Assembly: GCA_015179025.1 (NCBI GenBank)
Contig: WHUX01000153.1
Span: 62,001-126,000 of the forward strand
Direction of reading: 5' to 3'
Source: Terfezia claveryi
Lineage: Eukaryota > Ascomycota > Pezizomycetes > Pezizales > Pezizaceae
Length of the DNA: 64,000 bases
Below, in pieces: positions 45,489-59,361 of the stretch. The notes under the pieces were generated by a model, which saw nothing but the letters and a program-made list of their open reading frames with translations, had not been told where the DNA came from and made no database searches. A program made the position numbers and the translations under genes. Position 1 is the first letter of the stretch, and each line of letters begins with the position of its first letter.

Positions 45489-46320
45489 CTAGAGCATCTT
45501 GGGGATTACCCCAGCTGGGACCTTCTTGCGTGCTCCGTCGACATCGAGGGCGTATAGGACTTCGGTTTTGGGGGCCTTAACGTTGGGAAGCTTCTTGTCT
45601 CGGGTTTCGACATATGGAGCGTCGTGCGTGGTCGGAGCTTTGGGAATATCCGCACTTGGTGCTTCAGGGCCTGGGGTTTTAGGGTATTCTACCTCATTGG
45701 TACTTGCTTGCTTGAGGTCTGGGATGCCTGTGGAGCGTCCATTCAGGGACGGAAGGCGCTCGGCCCCGGGAAGGGTTGTGGCCTTGATGGGGCACACCTC
45801 CTTGACCTTAGCCTCGTAGCATTTTGCTAATTCCGTTTGTGTTTTGCTTTCAAGGGTGATCTGAAGCATAGTGAGGCAAGTGGGATCACCCTCATTAGAT
45901 CTACAAAAGGAGACCGTTAGTTATTCGCGACTTGAGGAACTAGGGGAGCTGAAGTAGAACTTACGGGCAATTAAACTTCACACATTCGGCAGCTGCTCTC
46001 TGCACCCATTCGGTGCACTCCTCTACAGCAGGGTTGGTAAGACAGGCTGGTAAGGTTGTTACGTTGGGGACTTCGCACTCAGGCACAGCACCAGCAGGCA
46101 ACTTCTCAGCTGTTAGCGGCGTGGTTCTTCATTTTCTGTTGTGGTCATGCATCATACGTACCTTTGGAGTAGGGTACTTTGGAGCAGATTGTTCTCCCGC
46201 TGGGATGTCGATTCCTCCACTGTTGAGGTCGTGGTATGGTAACGGAGCGGAAGCAACAAGTTTAGTCGAAACAAGGATGAAAAGGAAGAAGGTTGAAGAG
46301 TAGATAGCTGGGAACTGCAT
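45489..46320 (-). CDS. Secreted cysteine-containing protein, three exons
   Basis: Exons 46320-46162, 46104-45965 and 45900-45489 give 236 aa. Introns of 57 bp (GTACGT..GCTAAC..CTGAG) and 64 bp (GTAAGT..AACTAAC..TGTAG) are in phase. The N-terminus MQFPAIYSSTFFLFILVSTK with VASA|PLP is a signal peptide. The mature part has eight cysteines in its first 110 residues (ECEV, ACLT, ECTE, ECVKFNC, TCLT, KCYE, VCPIK), then a Pro/Lys-rich tail without Cys, reminiscent of a disordered wall-binding or linker region. Even cysteine number suggests disulphides. No named family; size, signal and Cys content fit a small secreted protein or effector candidate. No transmembrane segment or obvious GPI signal. 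Confidence 0.75.
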
Positions 46321-49300
46321 GATGGTTGATGATTTCTCAAGAGAGGTATGAAAATGAATGTAGTCTGAAGGGATGGGGCAGGTATCTATTGCTGAAAAGA
46401 CTGTGGATTGTGAGGCTAAAAAGAGTGATGGGAGCTGGAAAAATTGGGTATCAGGCTACTTAAATGTTCATCCCCCTTCCTCAAGAGATCTTGCCTCTTT
46501 TGGTACATATTCTCTGGGAGTGAAGACAGTTAACTCTGTTTCCCGAATATTAATTAGGTCTTGTCGATCGAGTGCGTATTGTCTCATTCTATAACGACTA
46601 GGTGCAATGACAACTTGAACATGTAAAATAACTAGAGTAATCGGCACAACTCAATTGTCAATCGATGTGCCAGTTTATTTCCGGTTGCTAGCCAGGTGTA
46701 TGATTTTGCTTACATCAACTACTCTGTTTATGAGACCCCTCTTGTGAAAAGCTATTTTCCTAGTCACTGGAAAGGAAAAGGGTATTGCGGTACATAGCTT
46801 GTATACGTAATTCCGTGTCGAAGTGAGCACATCGACAAAACGACCCTTGCGGCGGCTGCTCGGCTCAGGGGGTTTCTAACCAGACTACCTAGGACTTTTG
46901 ACAACGGTTTCGACTCTACGGTAGCGATGCCTAAGTCAACATACAGTTAGAGTACTCCGTATGCTAGACTGCACTGGGATTCAAGCTAAAACAAAAAATT
47001 ACCTGACAATGCGTATATACTAGATTGACAGCAAGCGGACATGAGACTGTTGAGCTCAGTGGGTTACAAGTTGTACGGCGACTTCCGGTAGGTATACCAA
47101 TATCCGTCAACCCCTTCATGGGAGTGTTCATAGCTAGGGTTTGATGAAGAAAAGATTTCTTCTCCTGTTACATCAGTTTTATGGTACTCTAAAAAGATGA
47201 GCGCCGATTTGCAGGGTACCGTAGGCTCATCTTCTTGGCACCAATTTTTATTGCAGCTTCAAATTAAATGCCCAGTGATCATCGCTGTGTATGGCATTTA
47301 CCCCAACCGTTAATATTGACCGACGTCATTTCCGAATGGGTCTTCAAGGAGCCATGAACCCTGATGACCGCTCTCTCCACACTTGACATTTTAGGTAAAG
47401 AACAAATATTGTGACACAGTGATACCCTTTGATACACACCCTTTCATCGTTGCTTGTTAAGAAAGTCTAAGAGGTAGAACCTGGCTGTCCCTTTATGATA
47501 TTGCGGGCGACGTGGACTGACCCTAAAGGGAGTCTTCCTTACCACCAGCTAGGTATTACTGGTAGCTTTCCCACTATAATCAAGTGTATGGGAATTAACA
47601 AGTAGCAGGAGTGAGTTGTGATCTGAAGCTGATAGAAACTAGGTACTATTATCCTGATTGTTTTTGATCCAGTGCTGTTGCAGAGTAGGTAGTTTGTGCT
47701 AATCAAATGTGGTTCAAGAAGTTGTGAAGCCTACGTTAGATTTTTGCTATGGCTGGGAAGTAACATGGGCCCAATGAGCCTTCACTACCTATAGTTTTCT
47801 AGGACTGTTTACATTTATTCACTCACTACCTAGGTAGGTAGGTGGTTGTTGGGGCAGCTGGCGTAACTAATTCATCTGGTAGGGAGTGGATTGGCTCTCT
47901 AGCTGGACCTGGTATTTCTATCTAACCAGACTACCTGTATGCTTTCTTCTCAACTTTTATTTTTTGCAGATCATGCTAGGAGGGAATATATTGACTGGGG
48001 AATATAGTAGAAAGCGCAGTCATTTAGTAATTATATGGGAAAATCAAGGTCAAGCTAGCCGCTTTGTTGACCTTGCCTCTAATCATTAAAATCAAACTCA
48101 TAACGACCCGCTGGATATCCATCCCACCACATGCTTAAATGCTCCCCTCTCCTATCCTAATTCTTCCGCACCAAACCTTGCATTACAAGAGACTTAAACA
48201 GGTACCACTGGCGCTTCGGTGCCAACCTCGCGCCTATTGGTTACCCAGGAGCCGAGGGCGAAAAACTGTAGAAGACCCGCAACCTGTATAAACAAAATGG
48301 AGTAAAACAAGCATGATAACAGCCATTACTAGGAAATCCATTACCGATCACTGCGCAAATCCACCCTCTTACTTCCTCTGTTGAAATCATAAGAGCCAGC
48401 GTCCCTCCATCTTGAGGTGAATCCCAACGGCTACTTTCCTGTCAAAAAACACAACAACGGAGCTGGTGGCTTCACCAATTCTCCGGTTACCCCCAAGAGC
48501 CAACGTGCTCAAATACCAAATTAGTAACCCAGAAAATAATATTGTCCGATCGAACAGAGTTCGTCAAAATTTGAATATACTTATCAGCAGTGTACGTGTG
48601 ACCATGGCCAGCCAGTTTATTTATATCTTTAAGGCATGACACATGTACAGCGATTCAAGCCCCAAACTTGATAATTGGAAAGGCCTGTCACACCTGGATT
48701 CTGGCAGAACTACACTGGGACCTGGATGTTTTCTACATGCAAGGTATTACATAAACTTATACGTTTCTTTAGGGAGAGTGAATGGTAAAGATGGGATTAC
48801 GGTCGACGTTGTTATAGATCACCAGAGTTCTCATGTCTATCAGCTTCTGGAAATGTCAGAGCTTCTTGGGATTGATGTTTGGCTTATCGATGCACTACTG
48901 AAGTGTTTATTGCTGAAAGTGATACCTCACGGCACAAGACTTGATCTGATTTGGATGATGGCGTATTTCTTAGTTCTGTTTCTCGTTAAAGGGGGATGGA
49001 ACTTGTAGACTTATGGCACAACAGGATCTGCAATTTCTCCGCCGACACCATACTCTGCTATCACAGAGTATAAGGTGCAAGGGAGAACGTTCAATAAGGT
49101 TACTATAGATTCGAAACTCAATCCGGAAGGTCCTTCGGGCGGCTGAGCGGACTGCGTATGCGATAAAACTTTTTTACACGACCCGATAATGCTCTAAGAG
49201 CAAACATGGCTAAGTTGGAGGGATTGGAGCTTCAAGGAAATGCAACCGATTTTGAAGTACTATTGCATTCTCATTAATTATTTTATTATTTTGTAACTAT

Positions 49301-50049
49301 AATCAGTATGACATGAGTATAATACTTTGTAAGTAATCAAATTCGACGAGTATAGTGTCAGAAACAGATTAGATACTGTGACATAAACTGTATAGAGTGC
49401 CAGTCGATGTTGACACAAAATCTTGTTCTATTTACTTATGTTTATCTTTTACCTAGGAAATGCTAAGGGCTTGGCACTCTTACCAATTTTGGCGCAGGCC
49501 CTCCCGCTAGAGCTCCATAGCTCGTGGGCATATTTTGTAGCGTACACTTTTTATATTTTATAGGAGTAGGTCTTAGTCTCACGAGATGCCAACCAGACTA
49601 AGTTAGATCTAGACTCATGCATTCCAGAGTGGGAGGTCTATCTTCAACCATATCGCAGCCTGCGATGACATACTAGTTCCCTTATAAAACGAATACCTTG
49701 CTCTTTATAACCATTCGCCTAGTCTGCCAATGAGCTTCCAAAAACTAGAGTGGGTTAACACTACAAGCCCATTTTTCAACAGCCTAATATGATTTCAACC
49801 TATGAGCACTCATATTAAATTGAATCGTTCTTGAAATTAAGGTGGACTGGATTTACTTTTAGCTAGCATGCTTACTCTGTACAGAATCGAGGTATAAATA
49901 AAATGGGTGACATATCCTTAAATAATAGAGGTTTACACTATCCACGAATCTCCATCATGTATTATCAAAAAGGACTCATAACATCGGATCTAATAAACGT
50001 CGTAATACACTCCACAGCCACCTCAACTTAAACCCCCGAAATCACTCCC
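46321..50049. other. Gene-poor stretch
   Basis: No supported gene in 3.7 kb. A plus-strand frame at 48643-49008 (VVIDHQSSHVYQLLEMSELL) looks protein-like but has no domain. Partial mini-element ends (TAACCAGACTACCT) occur at 46876 and 47922, and one with both ends at 49574-49600. Confidence 0.45.
49574..49600. mobile_element. Possible ultra-short element without clear direct repeats
   Basis: 27 bp, TAGTCTCACGAGATGCCAAC-CAGACTA, with the family's ends and GCCAACC core. Flanks TAGGTCT and, three bases away on the right, TAGATCT are only similar, so the insertion signature is not proven. Confidence 0.45.
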
Positions 50050-53000
50050 TCATACATGCATCCCTGAGAACCTTGCCTCCAAATCTTCTGCTCTCGTCAT
50101 TCCCGTTACCGCAACATGATCGTTCCCTCCGATTTGGGCATCACACTGTGGACACTTTGGTAGTTCCATCCGCATCCCGTAACGGTCAATAGTAAACTGT
50201 TTCCCGCCAGTTAGCCTCAACCTCACTATCATTATTTAAGGAAGTTACTTACCGGATGTCTATTCACACAATAGTACCAATCGGCTCTCATGGCATCATA
50301 TACCGCCTTAGTTTCATTATTCGTTACCGGCCTGGGAAAAGCCAAACCCTTCACCATCTTCCCTGCTTCCTCAACTTGGAGCATCAAGCCCTGCGTGCTT
50401 CCTATATGCTGCAAACAAATAGTGCTAGCTTCCCGGAGGGACTTAATTTCTTTTTCACGATTATCCCTGATGGCTGCTTCGTATTTCTGCAGTTGCTGTT
50501 GATATTTCTGTAGTTGCTGTTCATACTCTTGCCTCTTTCGCAGGCTGCGTTTTGAATTTGCTGCAATCTGAGATGCACCTTGTGGGTTCCGTGGTTTTGT
50601 AGGAGGCGCAGAAGAAAATTTCAATTCTAGACACACAAACCTTGTATGATACAACTTTGCCTCAACTTGCAGGCGAGGCTGATGAGCTGTCGCCGCATCC
50701 TTCTCTAGTTGTTTGCATCCCGCCTTCAACTTTCCAAGCGATTTCAGCATAGCTTCTGCCACCCGCTTCTTTTCTGCTGGTTGACCTTTGAGCGCCTTGA
50801 GCTGATGGATCTCTAGAAAATCGTATAGCCGAGCCCAAGCGGTTCTTAAAAAGAGAACCTGTCCAAGCAGCCGGTTACGCAGGACGACCGAAGTGTCATC
50901 CACAGTGTAGGTGCTGTCCGTGATTCGGTTTCGTCTGATGCAATCTGCAACTAGTGCATGTATACGAACATAAGGCTGTTCCTCTCTGGTTACTGAGGTA
51001 ATATAGCATGTTGTCGCCTTTGATAACTCCATCAGGCGCACGTGACGGACGTTGATGAAAAATAAGATAGGATTTTTTATCACAGCTGTAGCAGCAGGTT
51101 TTGGACCGTACAGTTTGCCAACCTCAGCCTCCAGTGACTTTTTGTTGCTCAACTCTTTCTCGATATCCGACAATCGTTTTTCTAGACTCAAGAACTCTCG
51201 GTGTGCTGTCAATAGGAACCTCTGTGTAATTACCTCATCCGTCACTCCTTTCGCCACACGGTTATAACGCAAGATATCTGTCAGTGGACCTCCGCAGGAC
51301 GGACAGCGTGTCTGACTGTGTTTGATACTTTTGATCCAACCTTTCTGTGGTTTCTGGAAGATGATATTGTTCTCCTTATCGTATTCGTAAACGTCTCTCA
51401 TTTGCATTAAGCCATCAACCGTGTTCATGCAGAAGAAGTGACCACATGAGAGGAATATAACTGGGTTTGTATCAAGCTCAATGTCGTTATACTTCTCCAT
51501 ACTAACCATATCCACCACATTTGCGAGGATCTCTGGTTTTGCGCATTTTTGGCAAAATCTGACATCTGGACACCGCTCACCACAAACCGACGGACACCTA
51601 TGACCACACCGTAGAATCCGTTCACAACGCTTGGAGCAGGGTAGCATATCGCATGGAGCAGAACAGGGCATGTTGCACTTCCCACGATGAATGCAGTTCC
51701 ATGCACATTGTACTGCGCAGGGCGTACAAGCTTCGAAACACTTCTTGGTGCACTTTGAGTGGGTGCAGCGTAGCTCACATGGATTGTAGCAGACACATTC
51801 GATTCCAGCATGGCACAGCTCTGTGCACGAATGCCCACAGGGTAGATTTTGTTCGCAAGCCGTTGGGCATTTGAACAGCGGGTCTGTGACGTTAAAAAAG
51901 CAACCAACATCGAGCTTGTGACCGCATCCAGGGACTGTTTTGATGACACTGCGTCTGCAAATGATCTTGTCCGGATTTTGAGCTTCGTGACACGGCACAT
52001 TGTAGGAAGTATGTCCGCATGGGAGGAAAACGTCTGAGATAATAACCTCACACAGTGGACACTTACTTCCGCAAGGTTCAGGACATCGATGTTCGCAGCC
52101 GGGAAGCTCCCTGGTACACTCCGCCGGGCACACTACCGCCTTATGGAGCATGTCCGAGTGGCATTTTGTGGAACAGGCGTGGCCGCACTCATGTATCAAT
52201 CCACAGTTCTCATTACATCCTCCTTCGGGCGAGAAATGTAGAAAATCCTCTGGGTTCTGGACAAATATCTGCTTATCTTTGTGTCGTGGACACCGAAGTT
52301 CAAGTGCGTCTCCAAAATTGCCTTGCCTGTTCAATAAGGTGAGAACGTTTGACCACATTTCGATAGGGCGTGAAGTGTCTGCATTTCCGATAATGTACAT
52401 TCCGTGTTTTGCACGACTGATTTCGGAGTCAACAGATTAGCTTCAGTTCAAGTGTTTTAAAATTGTGTATAACATATATAATATTATTTGTGATCCCAAC
52501 CTTACCTAAGCAGTACGTTAATCCGATTAGACGTCTTGAGAAAACCACAACGGCGGCCTGGATTGCACCTGACAAGTGATATTACTATCACTTTTGCCTC
52601 CTCGCCCTGTTTATGGTCAAGCAGCATATATTAGTATTATTCAGTAGTAATCCACTAGACAGACCAGTTTCACAGACCTGGAAATTATCAACCGTCGCTA
52701 GCCTCAACTCACTCAACAGTGTCCCCGTCCGTACCCCTATCTGAATATCCCCATCGCTACCCTCCGCACGATCTAACTCCTCCTGATCCTTTTCCCCAAC
52801 CAAAATTTCAAACATTTCACCCAACTTCTTCTTCATCCTCTGCATCTGGCCCAGATAAGGCGTAAGCACAGCAATATCACCTTTACCATATTCTCCTTGC
52901 TTAATCAGGTGCTTCGCCAGCGCAGCTGCCATATCAATCTCAAAGTCATTAGATTTACTGACCGACCCAGGGTCAGACATGTCGGCATTGGCTTCCATGT

Positions 53001-56000
53001 GGTCATGATTCATCCAGAAGAGCCTGCGCGCCATGCCTTGAACTTCTGGATGGTTGTGGGTATCCGGGTAGTCCTTTAGGCTTGGATAAAGGTTCTGTCG
53101 AATGAGATCTGAGATGGAGGGATGCATTCGCCGTTGGGTATCAAGGGTAGCAAACGGGAACTGCAGACTAGTGTAGGAGAGGTCATATTTCTCTCTCGTC
53201 AGTCTCTCAAACAAAGACTCATCGAGTGCGTAGTCCACCCCTTGCCTGCTCTCCATGGAAAGACTATAGTTTGAGATATGTGGACGCAGTTGCTGGTGGT
53301 CTCCAATCAGAATTGCATGCTCCACCGAGGGTAGAATCGCCGTCAGGGTATGCGCTTCGAGAACCTCGCCCGCCTCTTCACAAACCATAACCTTTGCTAC
53401 CAATTTTCGTAAAAGTGAAGCCTGACCAGCAAGTCCTGTAGTTGTTACTCCAATAACCTGTGCATTGTGTAAACAACGACGATCCCTCTCCTGGTACATT
53501 TTCTTCAAGTCTTCTTGTGCAATCTTCCATGCGGCGGTTGCCTGCTGTAGGTTAGCTAGTAGCTCTCCAGTGATGTTGCTCTCCCAATACGCCTTCAGCG
53601 ACACACGCTCAGCACTGCTCAGTAGGCTTATGTCTCTACACCCGAGAATCTGCTCCATCGTTCTTTGTCTACCCACGCGATCGAGAATCGCCTGTGCTTT
53701 TGGTTGTTGAAGGAACCTCGAATGAACCCAATCATCAACCACATGTTCTGGCTTTCGATGGGATACTACCTCGAAGCCCTCCTCATCGAACGCCGCGCCA
53801 AACAATTGATTGCATATTGCTGGATAATGCTGTTCTAGATAATCTCTTAGCGTTCTCCAATAGAGAACCATGCTCAATTGACTGCACAAATCTTGGATTT
53901 CCTGGATTGACAATTCCAGCAGCTGCTTCTTTCTCCTGATCCCGGATCGCTCCACGAAAGTTGACTCAACCTTTTGAGCCACGTTCCAGAGTGTGTAAGG
54001 CTCCAGCTTTTCCTCTTTTGAGCGAGAACCTAGCCGCACAATTCGTTCCACTCCGCTTTCCAGAAGATCGACAAGAAATTGATCCAAAGCATGATTTGTA
54101 TAGCACCTTTTATTGATTTAATTAGCTTATTTCTCCTTTGGGGTATTTCAACTTCCGCGAGATTTGTGGCATCACTTACACACAGACAATTGGTCCAAGC
54201 TTGAGTTTCCCATTATTGTGCAACAGAACCTTACAAAGCTGCACCCCCACATATGATTTTCCTGTCCCCGGTGGCCCCTGAATCAAAGCCAGCTCCCGAG
54301 TCAGGCCACCAATCAGTGCCTCACATTGACCACGGTCTAAAGTCGTATATTCTTGCAATTGAGCCATACTGCATGGATTTCTAATTGAATGCGTGAGTGA
54401 GACATGCTTATACTTATCCTCCAGAATGACCGACAAGTCCAAAGTAATATTCCCTTTCGTAAGGTAGAGCGGAGGAGGCACCTCAATATGCGTGGGATTT
54501 ACGGGATCCGCAGACGGCTGGCTATCTGCACTATTCCCCTCCGGAGCAAGTAGTTTGGAGAACGGAACTGTCCTCCTCAAGATCATATTTTGAAGAAACC
54601 TCAGAATCGGTTCAAATGAAGCGAGTAACATCCCTGGAAATTCAATGAGATAGGGTAGAACGTGATTCCTGCCCCAAGTCTGCTTCAACTGGCCATGGTA
54701 CTGTTTCACAAGTGTCATAAGATCGCTTGCAACGTCAACCAGCTTCACGGTGACAAGTGCTCTGGTTGGATGGTCCGCCAGATTTTGCGGTTTGAGAGGC
54801 ACCCGCTGTTGGTTCCCTCTGAACCTGTCATTCGCTTCGGGGGATCGTTCTGAAACTATCATGAAGGAGAATTCTTTCTTTTGCTGATCAATTAGACACA
54901 ACAGCGCCCCGCTCTGCAGATTCTTGTATTCCATCCAAAACCTCCTCCTCGCCATGGCATCCGGCTTCGACTTTGTTAATCTCTGTGGTTGATCAAATGA
55001 AACGTCAATCTGCAACCCATCCCTGTCCGCCGCCTTGAACCTCTCCAACTCCACACGCTTATAGATAACTACTTGAGTTCCATTCGGTTTCACTGGTCTG
55101 TCAGGGTTTTCTGTCAAAGCGTCCATCGTGTATCTAATTGCATCACGCAACTGTCCCGAGGTATCCTCTCGCAACAGACGAAATTGAGTATCCAATATCC
55201 TGACTATACCGGGGGGTAAATGATGGGCTTTCGGATGGTAATCCTTCTTTGGAAGATATTCGTTCCTCATTACGCACATAATTTCCCCTCGCGTAGGAAG
55301 AATTCTGATATCCCTGATAGAGGCTTTGTCGTTGTCGTGGCGAGCACCATTAAGAGACCAATCACCGGGAAAATCAACATCCCTTTGGTAATTCAAGCCT
55401 CCGGGTATCGTTGTTAAATCTGCAATCCCTAGCTTTTGTTCCACCTTGCTGACCTCTTTGTCTGCAAGTCTTGCCGCGTATTCAATACCGCCAGACTGGA
55501 GACACAGCCTGAGAGTCTTGCCAATATCCACAAACTCTTTCTGTACTTCTGCGCTTTGATTAAAGTTCAAAGTCATCGATATTGCACTTGCTGCCGCACC
55601 AATCGCAGTCCCAAACTCAGCCGACGTTCGACTGATTGCTGTTGTCTTTTTGAGATGGTCCGCAACGTGAGAGAAGAAGGGCACTCCACGAGTACCGGAG
55701 TGGCCATAGATAAAAGTATATATCGTCCCCACGGCGTTTTCGAGCACCAACGAGGAACGTAATTCCTCATCCGTGATTACCATGAGGAATGGCACACAGT
55801 GATTCCAAAAGGTCAATGTCCGCAATTCCGAAGTGTCGCCTAAATATTTTGCTTCCACAAAATACCTAACACGTGCCAGACCCCGTATGTCGGCTAACTC
55901 TTGGACTAATTGCTGCTTGATGGACGAGTTCTCGGATTCCAAGATTCCCTTTGCGAGTGTGAGAAAGTACTCGGCCTCGCTGGGAGTGAAAGTAGCAGAG

Positions 56001-56363
56001 CCGGACATTAATTTCGTAAGGTCCTGGAGTTTTTTTTCGATGGGGTTCCGTTCTGGTCGCTTCCCATGGTCTCGGAGAACTCCCCTATTAGAAGTAGCTG
56101 GAAATCCACCAGCTCGCGAGGGTGCTTGATGAGAAAATTTACATCGAGGACCGTATGTACATTTGCCTTTCTGAAACTGAAAGCAAATTTGGCTCTTTGT
56201 ATTGGGAGCTCCAGGGGTAAAATCTGGAGTATTTGGTCCCTTTCGTCTGCCAGGGCTTTAGCGGAACTGTGACTCAATCAATGCATATTTGGGTATGAGC
56301 AACAACCTACCCATCAATTCCCTTACCAGGAGTATGACCTCCTCGGCCCCGCTTTGAACTCAT
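50050..56363 (-). CDS. NFX1-type zinc-finger SF1 helicase (ZNFX1-like), 1989 aa
   Basis: Six exons: 56363-56311, 56255-54180, 54106-52678, 52606-52506, 52416-50253 and 50196-50050; all five introns (55, 73, 71, 89, 56 bp) keep phase. Order: Gly/Arg-rich start; a CX7CX5CX3H zinc finger (residues 42-60); a long N-terminal domain; SF1 helicase with Walker A GPPGTGKS (near 680), CEEAGE, LIGDHQQLRP, TQRRMHPSI, VDNFQ|GEEAK and the final SRAKHGMYI; NFX1 Cys/His repeats (CGHACSTKC, CGHSCTELC, CGHRCPSVC) from about 1255; a coiled coil; and a C-terminal RZ-type finger. The family acts on RNA and is tied to silencing or RNA surveillance in other eukaryotes. In the RZ finger one expected Cys (ECG) is Tyr (RYG), so it may be weakened. 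No RNA-silencing neighbour. Confidence 0.92.
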
Positions 56364-59361
56364 AATGTATAGATGTAGATGACAGTGGATGACAATGCTC
56401 TGTATGTTTAAGCAGCTCCTATGGGGTTTCTGATGATTGACAAAGTCCGCTTGAGAAGGGACTATTTATGGCAAAACGTAAGGGAGAGTCTATACAGTCG
56501 GTGACCCTGGAATATTAGAAACCGCCATTGGGTAAAACTGAGAGAACAAACAACGCACAATTAATATAAATTTATATGTGGATCCACATTCAACAGAAAA
56601 GCAATGTAGCAATGTCAGCACACATAACATAAAATCAGGATACGCAGTAATGGCCACAAACTCCGTTCGCTGGAAGGCCTTACAGGAGCTGCAGGTCGCT
56701 GGGGGCCTTGATGCAGGCAGCCCAGCCGCACGCACACGAGCACAAACAACAAATAATAGGTCAAAGGGATTCTGGTCTGTAGGGACATCACTTATATATC
56801 TTTATGTGCGAATACCCATTCGGGCCCAGCGGTGCCTGATTATGTCCTGCCAGTTGGTTGCAATTTTCCAAGTCTATTTGCTGAAGAGATATAAGACTTG
56901 CAGGTAAATGTACTGTCCCTACTGCCGGATTGCTGATCATGTCCATCACCGTTGCTTCTACGACGGGAGGGCCTGGAGATATGACAAGTTTGTCTGACGA
57001 ATGGATGTCGCCTAATGACTGGAATATTTCGCCGCATCCGCGGAGCGAAACGCCCCGCGAAGATATGAGCTCCCGGAATACCAAGGACAGTCTACTATCG
57101 AGAGTTCAAACGCTCTGAGTGCAAATAGTACTAGGGCATATGTAGTTAACATGGCACTATTGAAGTTTCCCCCTTAGACTGTACCAGAATACCGTATATA
57201 CGGATAACCAGGCAGTGGACGAGATCGTAGATTCCGGCATCTGGCAACCAATTAGAGTTTCCCCAGGCATCGGGGTTTGTAACACAAACCTGGATGTTGG
57301 TTACACATCCGACTCTAAATAGCTATCTAAGAGTATTTTGCCGGATTGGGCAGTCAGTTCTGGCTTGGGCAGGAGTAGGTGCCGTAGTTATACTAATGTT
57401 TATACTAAGACGCTGTTCCTAGACTGTTAAGACTGTTCACCTTTTGAGACAACAGGGAGAAACCAAGTAGATGTAGGACATTACCCTTCTCAGATACTAT
57501 TCTCAGGTCAATGTACCTCAGAAAATAAAACCAATCATTAACATTCTCGGCTTTGCGTAAATAACTTTGTTGGAGCGTCGGCTGGTGGAGTTAAGGCAGC
57601 ACCCAGGAGTCTTGACTCTAAAATGGTAATCTTGTTTTTTACTGATGCGTCATGTTTTAAGTAGATTCTAGATCGTCTGGGATGGCCTCTGCTACTGGAT
57701 ATCCTCAATCAAGATGCACAACAGGTCACTTTCAAAGACAATCGAATCCACACAAAGACATACCTACTCAACTCGCTGCCGACAGGGCACTCCGTGGGGA
57801 CACCAGACTCCCCTACTACCTACTCCCAACATTGTACTTGCTAGACCAGCCCCCCTAATTGGTAATGCCTTCATAAAGTCGGCGGCTGAGGCCAGCGCAG
57901 CGCTGCCCAATCAAATCGGTCAATGTCCTCGATCTTGTTACTATTACTGGTAACTGGTGGTTCATCGCTCGAGAGTATCATACTTAGGACCATCCAGCCT
58001 ACCCTCTTCTTTGACGTGGAAAATTGGGGCGCAAAAAACCGACATGCACATATGCACATCTCCAGAGGCTGACAGCAGTCCAACTGGAGGCGCATATTCC
58101 AATAACAGCCAAAGCTGTGGAAAGTTGGTAGTGACCTCGCTGACTCGTATATAGTCTGTAACGCTTGGTGCCGAGTTCCCAGGGCTCCCCAGCAGCAGTT
58201 GTCGAGGGCCTTGTATCCGTCCAGGCTGCAAATCCGGGAGTACGGCTTTCTCGCTCTGCATTACAGCATCAATATGTTTGTCCCCGTAGGTACTGAAGTT
58301 GTTGAAGATCCGATAACTAATATTGAAAACGCACTCCTGGCAACCCATCTTCCTGGTGAGGCCTATGAACCAGAAATCGAAGCTCCACCACCTCCTCCTC
58401 TGGTTACACCTTTATCATATATTGAAGGGTTGCTGCTCTTCTCACTTCAAGGTGACCCCTCGGCCAATACCACTGCCCTACAAGATTCTCAAGCCTGAGA
58501 AAACAGGATTGATATTCTTGAGATGGAATGCAGGCGGCAGCATGTCCAGCGCAGTATAACTGATTTTTTGGGGTCCGTCCGGATCCCCCTCCTCTTCCCG
58601 ATATCACTGATATTTGTATACATGTCTAGTATTCGTTGTGTCATTCCGCAGGCTTTCCTACCTAGTTATGAATTGGCTATAAGCACACCTTCCCCCGTCC
58701 CGAGGATATGCTGTAACGAGAGTCATCTGTATATACGACTTTCATTTATGTAAGCGACACCCCAAACAACTCAAGGGCTCAAATGGATGTCGACTTTGTG
58801 TGTAGTTCATGGAAACCTGCTTAAGTATCCGCACTGACTACTTACAAATTCCCGGTCATGCTACTTATGTATACATATATTCAAGCTAGCAAGGCTGCCC
58901 GCTCGGACTACATAGAAACATTATCCCGCAGACACCTATGTACAGAAGTACTCACCTGAATGGAAATGCAGCCTGATAAATTGAGTTAGCAAGAATAAAT
59001 GCTAACAGCCGCAGCTTTGAACAGGCGTCAGTCAAAGACACGTTGCCTTGCATCCCGTCTGCTTTTTCAAATTTTCTGCATGTGATCCACAGGCAGTTAT
59101 CTGTACACTAGTGTGCCTGCAGTCAATAGTTAGTGATTATACAATCGAACTCGATAAGATCAGATGCCCTTGGATTCCATATTCTAGCTTCATACTGGCT
59201 TCAAGTTACTGGTACTTACTAATGCCATTCTACCCAATGACAGAGGAGACAATCAAGACCTGATCAGTGGGGGTAGGCTAAATGATACGCTTTCACCAGT
59301 CTGCGGTGTGCATATTGATGGAAAGTTCCCTTGCGCTTGCTCCCGAGTGCCTGGTTGGCAC
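56364..59361. other. Gene-poor stretch upstream of the helicase gene
   Basis: The first part is the helicase promoter region. A plus-strand frame at 58272-58498 (VVEDPITNIENALLATHLPG, then a run of prolines) looks like a coding exon but lacks partners or domain. Minus frames at 58348-57962 are not convincing. I see no RNA gene. Confidence 0.4.

Noticed and set aside
46868..47935. TAACCAGACTACCT at 46876 and 47922 as mini-elements
   Set aside because: Only one end is present; the flanking similarity is too weak to claim insertion.
57962..58348. 128-codon minus-strand frame
   Set aside because: No domain or splice context; competing plus-strand frame of similar quality.
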